A program made the translations under genes and the position numbers. From the NCBI GenBank assembly GCA_035610835.1, contig CM069442.1:34946452-35010451 (forward strand): DNA of 64,000 nt. The letters are read 5' to 3'. This DNA comes from Ophiura sarsii (taxonomy: Eukaryota > Echinodermata > Ophiuroidea > Amphilepidida > Ophiuridae). How positions within the stretch are numbered: position 1 is the first letter of the stretch; every line of letters begins with the position of its first letter. The notes below the pieces were generated by a model. The model worked only from the letters and a program-made list of their open reading frames with translations. It was not told where the DNA came from and made no database searches. Positions 20,714 through 30,779 of the stretch are shown one piece after another.

Positions 20714-21716
20714 CATGTGAGTGGAAAACAGTTGTTGTTACCATACACGAAATGTGGTGAAAGCCTGGAGAAGAAGAACTTCATGCGTTGGAGTGCTATA
20801 GAACCGTAATCTATTTAATTACTTTAAGAAAAATAAAAGAGCCCCTTACTATCCTGGTCATGATACTGTGTCTCTTTAATTAATCCTGTAGATTTTGTTC
20901 TTTCTATGCATGTCCACCCGGTCACCTCGTGATCAAGATTCAACAGTAAAAGAAATTGACAGTACATAGGATAATTTTATACATCAAGTATGTTATTTGA
21001 TGGCAGCGAGTCCAGCGACCATAAGCAGATTTGTACGCGCTTTACGAGCTTTACATGGGAATGCCAGGTATGGAAAATCTACACTATCATCGATCTTTTA
21101 CTTACTTTTAAAAACTGATTTCGAGTTTGACCTTTAATTATTTCATAAAATAACAAATTGAACACAGCTTAAAATTGAAAATTACTATTTATGTACAATA
21201 TTAATGGTAGTATATGGGTTATATCTTACGCTGTATAATTTTTACGGTTTCTCAAAGGAAGGCCTGATGGGGGAAATCAACAATATTATCAAATGTCTTT
21301 TCATGTTCAGAAATAGTTTTAATTACAACTTTTATGTCTCTATTGTCAATGTTTGGATGTCGTTTTACTGAATTCTTACTCTCACATACTTGTCATGTGG
21401 CATATGAGTGCGGAAAATTATGAACTTATTTGCTGAAAAGTTGATATGCACGCGAAATCGCTATCATTCACAAAACATGTTTTGGTCAATATTTGCTCTT
21501 TATTGGTTGTTTTTTAATCTGCTTAAAAAGGCACAATTTTATTATTTCGTAACAATCCTAAACAATTATCTAAATTTCAATTCCGTCGAGAGTCTCTCAT
21601 AAATATCGTTTAAATTACAGATGCACCTCAAGTTACAAATTCACCTGCCAAGAAATAACTACACCTCATATCAAGTGTGTTTAAAGGGCATGGTAATTGT
21701 ATTCCGTATGAGAAAT

Positions 21717-23072
21717 ATAGTCATATCATTCTGGTATCGATGTCCCCTTAAGGGTAGGCAAGTCATGGGCGATGTAACAAAAGTTGGCCTTTTAAACCGA
21801 TTTAAAATCGAGTGGTCTATGTTCATTCATTATTTCATCATTGATAGTATTATTATAGAGAGGGACGATGCACCATCGATATTTAATACATTGTTAGCCA
21901 CTTTATCTTCATAACGAATCCCCGAGAGATAGTGTTAACGTATTAGGGACACGTTTTATTTCAAGTTACAACAGTACGTGCATTTGGAATTGATATACGG
22001 ATTACTGTATGTTTTTTCTCATTCTTTGTGTGTTGTAACACTTTCCACGCGGCTATTGGTTTGACCATTATACAAACATGTTTTTCAGAAACCATTCCCA
22101 ACTTTGTACTTATTTTAATGCATTTCTCATACTGATTCCACATTCAATAGTTTTGACATTTTTGAAACATTTTTGAATGTCGTCTGCAGACGCTTGCCGC
22201 GTGGAAAGTGTTAAGCTGTTAACTTAAACAAAAGCTACAAAAGAAACCTATCGCTTGTTTGAAAGGAGAACAATGTTCACTACTTCTACACAGTTATACT
22301 TCAGTACGATGTAGTAGTCACATTTCAATAACCAAGTGATTACCTCAATTCAAAATTATATTCATTTTTATACAGATAATTTTAATGTATGCAAAGAGGT
22401 GATACAGGGTATCAAATTTATCAAAATGATAACACATTCCACACTTATCTTATGAACTATACTATTATTGTTGAATTTTAGAGATTTGTGAAATTTTCAA
22501 TTTTTAAAAAAAATAATAATTGTCAACACGTTTTTCTATTTATTTGTTACTGAAAATTCGAGAAGAAAATTGGTCTGTAGCCCCGTAGAACACGTGTTTA
22601 TTCGTGGCCTAATACATTATTATTGCTGAGACGTGATATTGCACGGGACTTCCGATTCATGCAATTTTCAAAGACAAATATTTGTCCAACGGCAAACTGG
22701 ATTTTGAGGAGTTATTTAATATTTCAAGGCAATATTTAAACACTTCAAATATTGCTAAAGGAAATAAGATAAATACGCTCAGCGACATGGGACTTTGGTG
22801 CTTCTCGTTATTCCTCCAAGCAGGAGACTTAATTTATTATATTTAGCAACTTCAATTACATTAACAGCTTTTTTGTAGATAAAAAGGATTAATTCCAAGC
22901 TACATGTAGTGAAAACTATTTAATGTTATAGTTTAACAATTCATGCGTGATATTGTATTCTTAATGATGAGAGCCACTTGATTTGTTGGTAAGAGCTTGC
23001 CAAATTCCATATTTTGACTAAAAGTTAAATTGATTTAAACATGATGAAACGCATGTTGACTCTAATCCCCAA
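21717..23072. other. Unassigned interval with a recurrent short motif
   Basis: AT-rich, no gene recognised. It holds the motif TGCCGCRTGGAAAGTGTTAA twice in inverted orientation (22,032-22,053 and 22,185-22,215), a motif also found at 6,281-6,310 (with its mirror) and 55,500-55,530. The rest is featureless. Confidence 0.55.
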
Positions 23073-23514
23073 CTATACACCTAACACGAACAGTCCCTGA
23101 CCGGGCGCTTGATGTTGGCTAATCCAAAATCAATAATCGGTACCAAAAATCTAAGATATAAATTAAATAGGCACATTTCTTCTCCGTAATTTGATACCTC
23201 ATTCATAAAGATCGAATAGATACTTTTAAAGTTATGATGATTTCAATAACCACAAGTAACGACAACAAAGTTGCACTAGAATTGGTTTCCTATGGGAAAC
23301 CCAGTTTTAGTGCAAGAATTGTTTTGGTAGTTGTGGTCGATTAAACAATCATTACATCAATAATATCAACTCGATTTGTATGAATGAGGTATCAAACGAC
23401 GGAGAAGAAATTTGCTCATGAAATGTATATCTCAGATTCTTCGTATCGATTATTGATTTTGGATTAGCCACCATCAAAGCACCTGGTCAGGGACTTTTTG
23501 TGTTAGGTGTATAT
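23073..23514. mobile_element. Foldback/MITE, 442 bp, almost entirely inverted repeat
   Basis: Ends TACACCTAACACGAA and TTTGTGTTAGGTGTA are inverted, flanked by TA on both sides. Pairing continues inward (GTCCCTGACC, GGCTAATCCAAAATCAATAA, GATACCTCATTCAT) to a hairpin tip GTTTCCTATGGGAAAC at about 23,285-23,300. TA flanks suggest a Tc1/mariner-type non-autonomous element; the assignment is inference. No protein. Confidence 0.82.
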
Positions 23515-23640
23515 CAATAACAGCGATTCTAGTCCATAGCAATTGCAATGTTCCAATTGTTTGACATGGCCATTTGCCGATAAGATGGTAAGTGTTATAT
23601 ACGACTCGTGTTAGTGTGAAATGCATTATATATGGACATA

Positions 23641-24010
23641 GCGTACTTAAGGTCCCAGATTCTGGACTGTACTAGTATCGTCCAATACCGGAACAGATAC
23701 TGTAACACTCAGTATCGTTCGATACTGGTACAAAGTCAGTGTTCCAGTAACAGATAATACTGGCACATATAAAATCGGGCGATATACTGGAACACAATTA
23801 GGGACCGGTATCGCTCAATACTTGGACAAATCACTACTGGTAGCATGTGTACAATAAAAACGTTCCAGTATCGCTCGATACCGAAACACAATTTGGTTTT
23901 CCAGTGTTGATCGATTGATACTGGAACAGTAAAATCAGTATCAGTATCGAGCGATACTGGCAAATTTCATGTTCCTCGATACTGGCATACCAGTAGCTGG
24001 GCCCTAAAGT
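23641..24010. repeat. Minisatellite of a 20-bp palindromic unit
   Basis: Roughly a dozen degenerate half or whole copies of CCAGTATCGNNCGATACTGG spaced by 15-30 bp, preceded by GCGTACTTAAGGTCCC and followed by GGGCCCTAAAGTAC, so the whole array is bounded by an inverted GTACTTWAGG/CCTAAAGTAC pair. Same family as 6,109-6,182. Downstream sequence (CATCTGATTTGCGGGTGAATAA at 24,160) also resembles 6,550, so this is a partial second copy of the palindrome 1 inner arm. Confidence 0.8.
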
Positions 24011-24660
24011 ACAAGTTTCCCTACGGCAAACATCCCCTAGCCGCACTCCGATCAGCTCACTGCGCAGGCTTGAAAACTCTCAAAATTCACCTAACGCCGT
24101 GAGATCCAGCTGACGTGTTGCCGACCACGAGTGTCTGTTTCACCGTTATGCGATAACCCCTATTTCTCATCTGATTTGCGGGTGAATAATTCAAAGTTAT
24201 CCCATTTCCAGTCATAAAGTGCCAACAGCCCCACTGACGTCTATGTGTCTATATCACGCCAAAATATTCTTCACATTCGAGGTTATCAAATGTTAAAAAT
24301 TGGCTGTATTCTATTGGTTTTCTTATCACATTTTTGTATGAAATTTTAGCTAAGACAGGTGTTGTGTATGTGGATATTTATGATATTGTATCCAGAACGG
24401 CATCCTGCATAGCCAATCACCATTATTGGAAGAGAATGAATATTTATGGATATGATCAATTTACTCTTTGTATACGGATTACTACTCTCTCCAGGGTGAT
24501 TATGATATGAAATATTCTTGAATAGATTAGGCTTAGAATACCTCTAACGGAAACTAAATAAATGTCGTTTGTCTAACTCACCTTACATGTTACCAGGTTT
24601 TCAAATACAATGTTTTTTTCCTTTTTCATTTACCATAATAGTTCATTGTAATTTTTTAGA
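24011..24660. other. Unassigned interval, partly similar to 6.5-6.8 kb
   Basis: A few strings match the palindrome 1 inner arm in order, which suggests a decayed copy. No gene seen. Confidence 0.4.
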
Positions 24661-24661
24661 T

Positions 24662-24799
24662 GTGGACGACCACGTAAGCGATTTCACAAACGCTTTAGTT
24701 CCAGATATTGCGCATTTTCCCGATTCGCCCACCTACAGTAAATATGAACTCGCCCATTTGTTTGCGCACGCACAGTTGAGGGAGTTTAATATATACTAG
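24662..24799 (+). CDS. Exon-like segment ending in a stop, unrecognised
   Basis: A pyrimidine-rich tract and acceptor-like TTTTTTAG lead into a frame reading VDDHVSDFTNALVPDIAHF and ending FNIY-stop. Composition is protein-like and locally CpG-rich, but there is a donor-like GTAAGC 14 bases in, no matching exon was found, and the stop lies within the hairpin of the next feature. It could be a terminal exon or chance. Confidence 0.18.
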   Translation: MDDHVSDFTNALVPDIAHFPDSPTYSKYELAHLFAHAQLREFNIY

Positions 24800-24831
24800 C
24801 GGGCATCCGCGCTTCGCGCGGAACCCGCTAG
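24796..24831. repeat. Nested 36-bp hairpin CTAGCGGG…CCCGCTAG
   Basis: Outer dyad CTAGCGGG/CCCGCTAG encloses the inner stem CCGCGC-TTC-GCGCGG. It stands out as GC-only in AT-rich DNA and marks the left edge of the minisatellite. A hairpin shortly before CTAG resembles Helitron 3' ends, but the next base is A, not the T expected, so that reading is weak. Confidence 0.75.
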
Positions 24832-26170
24832 AAGATAACGGGGAGGTTAGTAAACAAAGCGTAAGAAAATTTGGTACAATATCAAGAACATGTCCTTTAC
24901 ATAATCCAGACGGGCCCTCAATAATCTGAATATCGCAGGTGCATTTGATAATCCAGGTATTTGTGATGTGCCTTAATCCAGGTAGGCCTATACCCTTTGT
25001 GTTTTCAATATCCTGATACACAGGTACCTCAGGATGTAGGCCTCCCATGTGACCTGAAATGCAGGTACCCCATTATAGGCCTAATCCCTATACTCTCTAA
25101 ATGTAAAAGAGTGGTTTTCCACTTTTTCAAGGAGTTAAACGCAGGACAACACGTTTTTGAGTGGAAAAACACTCTAAAAGGAGTGAAAGGGGATTTTATA
25201 TGACAATGTTCCACTTTATTGAGTGGACATTTTCCACTCTAAACAGGTTGTCCTGTGTTTCACTCCCTTCACTCCTTTTCAAGTGAATTTCAACTCTTTC
25301 CACTCGTTTTGTATTTAGAGAGTACCCCTACTCCAGTTACCACATTGCATCGGGTATCACATGATCTAGGTACTGTATGTGCCGTTATAATGAGATACCC
25401 TTGTGCCCTTACTTGATCATATTCAAGTAAATTAAACGCGGGTGCCGAAGATAGCGGGCAGTTAGTCATATCAAAATAGACAGAGGTGAGTAATTTCAAA
25501 GCGTTATAAATGTTTATATAAATAATCAAGAACATGTCCTTAAATAATGCAGGTACCTAAGGTGCCCTTAATATATTGTAAGTGACATGGTGCCCTTAAT
25601 ACACCATGAGCGTATAGGCCCAATGTGATCTCAAATAATCCACGTTTGCTAGACCCAACCCCTCACAGGTGGCCTTTATAACCCAGGTACCGCACGTGCC
25701 GGCGTTATATCCACACCAATGTGCCTGTACTATATTATTCAATGGAAAGCGCAGGTATATCAAAACGTAGGATGAGGGTATTGTAAAACAGCAAGAGTAT
25801 GTCGTTGATACTCCATGTACCCTGTGCCCTAAATACTGACATTGGTGCCACAGTGTCCTTAATCCATTTATAACACATGGTGCCCATGATTATTCAGGTA
25901 CCCATCCCCATGTACTTTAATAACCAAGATACTCCATATGTCCTTAAGTGATCCAATATAGGACCTCCCTGGACTATTTGGTATATCTTAAATCGAATAT
26001 TAAGGGCATCCGTGATAACTTTTTATGCGGTTATTAGGGCCTACGTGGATTAATAAGAAACTTTAGAATATTAAGAGTATCTGGATTGCCTTAATATATA
26101 TAATTATAGGCCACATCTGGGTGGGTACCCCCATGTGACCTTAGGTAGACCTACCCCATGTGCTGTGGCG
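24832..26170. repeat. Degenerate minisatellite of about 27-bp units
   Basis: Recurrent AATCCAGGTACC, ATGTGCCCTTAATA, GGCCTA strings at irregular 25-35 bp spacing, with larger internal repeats (for example AATATCAAGAACATGTCCTT near 24,880 and ATAATCAAGAACATGTCCTT near 25,525). Interrupted by the MITE at 25,091-25,324. Non-coding. Confidence 0.7.
25091..25324. mobile_element. MITE-like element, 234 bp, within the minisatellite
   Basis: Terminal inverted repeats TACTCTCTAAATGTAAAA and its inverse (few mismatches) bound an interior full of GAGTGG/CCACTC motifs that also pair with each other. Flanks CCCTA (left) and CCCCT (right) are similar but not an exact duplication. Confidence 0.72.
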
Positions 26171-26984
26171 GCACTACCGGGTGGCGATTTTTTAACAAAA
26201 TTTATTTATTCCGTTTTAATACGAAATAAAGCAAAATTCACTGAATAAAAATGATTTTTTTAACATTGTTAAACAAAAGAACTGATTTTGGTTAAACTCA
26301 TGTACGTAAAAGATAATCGCTACCAGGGTGGGGGGGGGGGGGGGGGGGGAGAGAAATGCCACCAGTCGTGACCTCTCCCACAGTCCCTACGCATTTTGTA
26401 CCCCAAATAATAATAAAAAGTTCAATTTTAATGTCAAAATTCAAAGTTATATTAGCTTTATATTGGTCCAAAATGTCTGATTTAGAATAAATTAATATAA
26501 TTTCAGGAATGTTTACAATAAAAGCCAAAATGCTTGAATTTTCCACCCAAGTGTTTTGTCTTGCTCCCCCCTCCCGATTGTTGTATTGTCCCCCACTCCA
26601 CCCCCGTTTTCCCCTTTAAAATGTTAATGGTGGTACCGCCGTAGGCCTGCGTTCTGAGCGTTATAGTGGGTTCTAGTTCTATAGTCGGTTATTTAGTTTT
26701 ATCATTTTTATGGTCGGCGGAGTCTATCTTTCAGACCTCATCATAGTAGAGGCTATAAGCCGCACGCACCGCTGTATAAGTCGCACGAATACAATGAAAT
26801 GGGTGTGAGGGGGGGGGGGGGGGGGGGGGGGGGGGTGGGGAGCTTCATGACCAGCCATGCCTTTCGCGGCGGTATCGGCCAAATTTACACATAGTTTAGG
26901 TGATAACTGCTCAATAACATTATGTATATAACATGTTTAAGTCAAAACATTCATTAATCATCCATATTTATAATACCGGAAGCA
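26171..26984. other. Interval with G20 and G27 runs
   Basis: G homopolymers at 26,330-26,349 and 26,809-26,835; otherwise AT-rich. GGCGGCACTACC near 26,167 and GGTGGTACCGCC near 26,630 are inverted, hinting at one more foldback element, but the interior does not pair well. No gene. Confidence 0.5.
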
Positions 26985-27140
26985 TGGTTGACTGCATCAG
27001 ATGGAGTTACCTGCATGGGTGACTCCTATCAAATGGGGTTACCTGTATATGGGTAACTCCTTCATCAAATGTGGTGACTTGCAAGGGTGACTTCATCAAA
27101 TGGGGTTACAACTGCATGAGTAATTCCATCAAATGTATTT
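26985..27140 (+). repeat. Minisatellite, about 33-bp unit, four to five copies
   Basis: Unit approximates ATCAAATGGGGTTACCTGCA followed by TGGGTGACTCC; copies differ by substitutions and short indels. Confidence 0.75.
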
Positions 27141-27269
27141 CCTTCAGTCACTTCATGTCAATTAATACATGTTATCCTGGATGCGGTGTGCACCTTGCTC
27201 CCCGTTTCTTTATTAAAATAAAGGGCTTATATATATAATGTACCTTGGCTTTTTTCCCCTTTTTTTTTG

Positions 27270-27545
27270 TCTTGCTCCCGTTATCTCGTATGTACGGTAT
27301 GCACAGCGGAGCAATTACGGACTACCTGCTTTCATCCTGCCCCGTAAACAAAGTACAACACCACAAACGCGTACACAATTTGTCTGCGTCATTACGTGTG
27401 CGCCGTATTGCGTGCGCCATGTTAAACGCGAACGCGCAGCAACAACATACGGTTGGCATGGTACTGCCAGTTTCTTTATCGGTATCAAACGTCGCGTTCG
27501 CCTATATAACCAATGTGAAAGTGTCACTTTAAGATCTGTGTAAGA
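27270..27545 (+). promoter_or_regulatory. CpG-richer patch with TATA-like box (possible promoter)
   Basis: CpG dinucleotides are far denser here than in the flanks, and a CTATATAACC string lies at about 27,501-27,510. It is upstream of the 157-codon ORF at 28,749. The overlapping ORFs in three frames look like by-products of the composition. The promoter reading is inference. Confidence 0.25.
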
Positions 27546-27989
27546 GTTTGTTGTTTACATTTAGAAAATTTCGTAAAATATTGTTATTTATCGGACGTGA
27601 GTCCCGTATAAATGCTTGTTACTATGCGATCTTTAAGAATAACAAACAGCCGCATATACAGAAATGTAGCTATATCCCTGAAGAAAATATTTTGGGTGAA
27701 GACCATATGTCATCACTCACTCTGAAAACCACAATTTGTGTCCGAACAGTAGCTACCCGAGTAAAAGAAATTCAATATTTCGGATTATCATCTGTGATCC
27801 TTTCTGCGCATGTCTGAAAACGGGAAAATACTGGCATTGAACTATCTAATTAGCTCGTGTGTTAGAGGCGCAATTGCCACGCTTTTTCAGTTGAAGAGGG
27901 ACGCGAGTGTAAAATTATTATTGAACTATCTAATCAGGCGAGGGACCGAAAATTAGTATATAGATATTGGATATTTAGTGTGCACAATG
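27546..27989. other. Unassigned interval
   Basis: No recognised repeat or gene between the CpG-richer patch and unit X copy A. Confidence 0.4.
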
Positions 27990-27994
27990 TATGT

Positions 27995-28225
27995 GGATTT
28001 ATTCGTACTCAAACAACACGCCTATCGCTCTTTCGTCCCTCTACTTTAACCTTTAATTCGGAACGATATCAAGTACTGACGAAATCATCTCGTACATCGT
28101 GGTAATTCCACCTAAAGCTAAGGATGTGTTGATTTTCATCTCGTCACTTGTATCGTGTCTTGTTAGTTACAAAAGCCATGTACGTTATCAGTGATTCTCA
28201 TCATTTATAGCTTGCTGCGGCGAGT
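27995..28225 (+). repeat. Unit X block 3, copy A
   Basis: Homologous to 41,225-41,465 (same strand) and 63,705-63,890 (opposite strand). Shared strings are TCAAACAACACGYCTAT, GTGGTAATTCCA and TCAGTGAYT.TCATCAT. Marks the start of the long direct duplication A (from about 27,990) / B (from about 41,100). Confidence 0.7.
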
Positions 28226-28748
28226 ACAACATGGGTGATATTGCGGTGGAAATTATTCACCTTCACATGGCATAAACACAACAGGTTATTGAGCAATTGT
28301 AGTCATTGACCTTCAAAAGATAATGTACCGAGAGAGGAAACAGGATTGGTAAAATTATGTCTATCCTCGAACTACCAGTATTTGGTAGTGTGTCTGATAC
28401 TATCTCTAAAATATTCAACAGCTCTATTCTATGCAAGAGATAAAGGGGCTGCTTCACTTATTTTTGAATTTCACCGGATGATCACGCTAAAATTAACTTC
28501 CTGATAAGGATTTTGATATTGACTATATTCGAATGTTGATTCAAATGTGAAATATCTATCCGGAGCTGCAGCGTCGATAGGGTTTACTGCATGATTTGAT
28601 GTTTGGTATGTCTACACAGCAATCCAACACGCTAACGGGTCTGTAAGTTTAGCAGTGAACAGATCAGAGACTAAGGTATCGTATTAGAAAGGTGTTTACT
28701 CTTCATCTATCTATCTATCTACCGATAGGCTGATATATTGTACGAACC

Positions 28749-29222
28749 ATGGTCAGTCTTTTTTACTACGAGAAACGAGGACATCCGTGTCTGAAGGTTT
28801 TGTATAAACTGGGACGATCCGTAAAGATTCTGCTATTTCCGTACGACGGATGGGCAGCTGTTGCGCCCAATGTGTCTTGGAAAATAAAGTTATCTAGATG
28901 GAACAGAAAACGATGCAAGATTAGTGAGATCAGTGCCTCTGGAAAGAAAGTGACTACAGCAGCTAAAATATCAGACACTGCTGACGGAATGCTTTATATC
29001 ACAGGACAATTTCCATCGGATAGTGATATCAAACTACCTTATTTCCAGTTGATAATGACATCACATGTAAGCAACGAAGACTTCCGGTCAGGTTATGCTC
29101 TCACAGGTGTATTGCAAAGATGCTGGACGCCTAACCAAATAGATGACAATTCCGAAGTAAGATGGGGCGAGACAGGATTAGTTTTAACTCATTTTGCTAT
29201 GGTTCGTCGTAAAGAAAGATGA
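28749..29222 (+). CDS. Single-frame ORF of 157 codons, unrecognised protein
   Basis: Start ACCATGG is a good initiation context. The protein begins MVSLFYYEKRGHPCLK, is basic and Trp/Ser-rich, has no evident signal peptide or membrane helix, and ends ETGLVLTHFAMVRRKER. No family recognised. It lies in a segment (about 28,324-29,216) that is absent from the paralogous copy B at 41,575, while flanks match on both sides (…GATAAT and AAAGATGATGGATTG). The stop codon TGA is contributed at this right junction, so the frame reaches exactly to the edge of the extra segment and may be a truncated piece of a longer gene. Either copy B lost it or copy A gained it. Coding status moderate. Confidence 0.45.
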   Translation: MVSLFYYEKRGHPCLKVLYKLGRSVKILLFPYDGWAAVAPNVSWKIKLSRWNRKRCKISEISASGKKVTTAAKISDTADGMLYITGQFPSDSDIKLPYFQLIMTSHVSNEDFRSGYALTGVLQRCWTPNQIDDNSEVRWGETGLVLTHFAMVRRKER

Positions 29223-29274
29223 TGGATTGTTTTATTGTTAAAAGACAAGTATCTTGAATCGTTTTATGTATGTG

Positions 29275-29490
29275 ACAAAATGTTCAGCGCAATTGCGCCT
29301 ACGGTTAGTGTCGTTTCTTTGTACTGAATTGTCTGGCTTTTTTACCATTGACCTGACACTCATTTGCGTTTAGATATCTTCAAGAGGGTATTGCTAATTG
29401 AATGTGCATTGAACATTTGCTCGACTTACCTTGGACTTATACATAAACACACACATACTCTGTTTAAATCTGCGCGTAGTGGACTTTTCA
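29275..29490 (+). repeat. Unit X block 4, copy A
   Basis: Homologous to 41,645-41,845 (TTGACCTGACACT, TACCTTGGACTTAT, GTAGACTTTTCATC-like strings in order). Non-coding. Confidence 0.7.
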
Positions 29491-30194
29491 TCCTAATAAG
29501 TGTGTCATAATGATTCCGGAATGAGAGGATGATACATCTACTCCTTTTGTATAATTATCTTATAGGAGAAATGTATTTTTATTTGTTGACGTAAAATGTA
29601 TTGTTCGAGATCCTAAATGATATTGATTTCTAACGGATTAACTATAAGGATTTAATTTCCAGTGAAATAGACCATTAAAAACGATGACTGATCAGGATTT
29701 ACAATACAGAAAAAAGTATAATAAAGCTTTACAATGTCATATTAATATGAGCCAATACAACGTGCTATTTATAATTCTCTGATATCCAAACATCTTTTGC
29801 GCCATGAATATATGATTCGTATTATTAGTGTAGCATATGCGTAACATGTTGGTCATCGAGCATTGCATCGTATTTTGTTTCGCGTACAGTATTGTACCTT
29901 ATTTACGTATACAATTACATTTTTATTTACCATCTAATCGACTGGTTTCAAGGCTAATTACCTGATAAATGAACCACATGTGTAGAATATACTGTTTGTT
30001 GTTGTTGATTATATACGGTTTTCATTTTTTAAGTAAAGACAATGTTTTTTATCCGTTAGTTTTTCTCAAATGCCTTTGTAGGTATTATTAATGCATCTGT
30101 TATAGATAGTAACCCGATTTGCCGGTCAAAAGAAGATGATATTGAGATAGGGTATTGCCCATCATTGAGTGAATTACATTTGATGATAATAAAT

Positions 30195-30555
30195 AAGTAA
30201 AAGCCGAGTAATGCTGTGGACTTTAAAAAACACCTGATTTGAGCTAATGCATTATTACGAACAAATCGACCACGAGTAATCTGCACTTAATTTTTCATGG
30301 ATGATAGCGTATGATTTGTATCGCTAATGCTTTTTACTTACCGACAAAGCAAAAACCGAGAGCGTGTCAGGATTATGGTGATTTTGCACGGGCTTAATGG
30401 AATCCTTATTTTCCTTATGCTATTGTATTGTTCTTCGTTTCGCAATGCATTTGACTCTTCATTTTGATATCAGTGGTGATTCCTCTTGCAAAGAAAAGCT
30501 CATAATCCTACACTGTGCCTACATTTTACCAGTGGTTTAAACCGGCGGGTTATAG
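30195..30555 (+). repeat. Unit X block 1, copy A
   Basis: Diverged homologue of 42,679-43,045 and 6,795-7,160. Followed at 30,590-30,780 by the same downstream sequence as 7,190-7,450 (CAGACNGGATAA, TGCATTYAGAA). Confidence 0.7.
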
Positions 30556-30779
30556 TGGTTTACAAAGAACTCTCGAGGTCTCAAATAACTTCTTTATGAT
30601 GACCTATCAAGGGTAAATTTCAGACAGGATAATGATATGCATTTAGAAGATCTGGCACCAAGCATGATCATTGTCACACGTACATTATTCTCACCATTTT
30701 CACGTATGATGTTTACAGCTCGTAAAAGAGAGTAAAGATCTCTTTCGTGGGGAGAAGGGAATTAGAATATTTCGCCGTA

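Larger units (their letters stand above)
14047..21716. repeat. Palindrome 2: 3.5-kb arms, 672-bp spacer
   Basis: 14,047-17,545 is the reverse complement of 18,218-21,716. Paired positions always sum to 35,763, so there are no indels over 3.5 kb, and only a handful of substitutions were seen (for example near 15,070, 16,273, 16,363 and 16,929 on the left side). Similarity ends sharply at 14,047/21,716 and less sharply at 17,545/18,218. The arms carry unit X blocks, one MITE and an internal tandem duplication. Confidence 0.95.

Noticed and set aside
24779..24835. Canonical Helitron 3' terminus
   Set aside because: Hairpin and CTAG are present but the following base is A and not T, and no TC start or helicase was found.
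28708..28730. TCTATCTATCTA microsatellite as a CRISPR-like or regulatory repeat
   Set aside because: Ordinary tetranucleotide slippage repeat.
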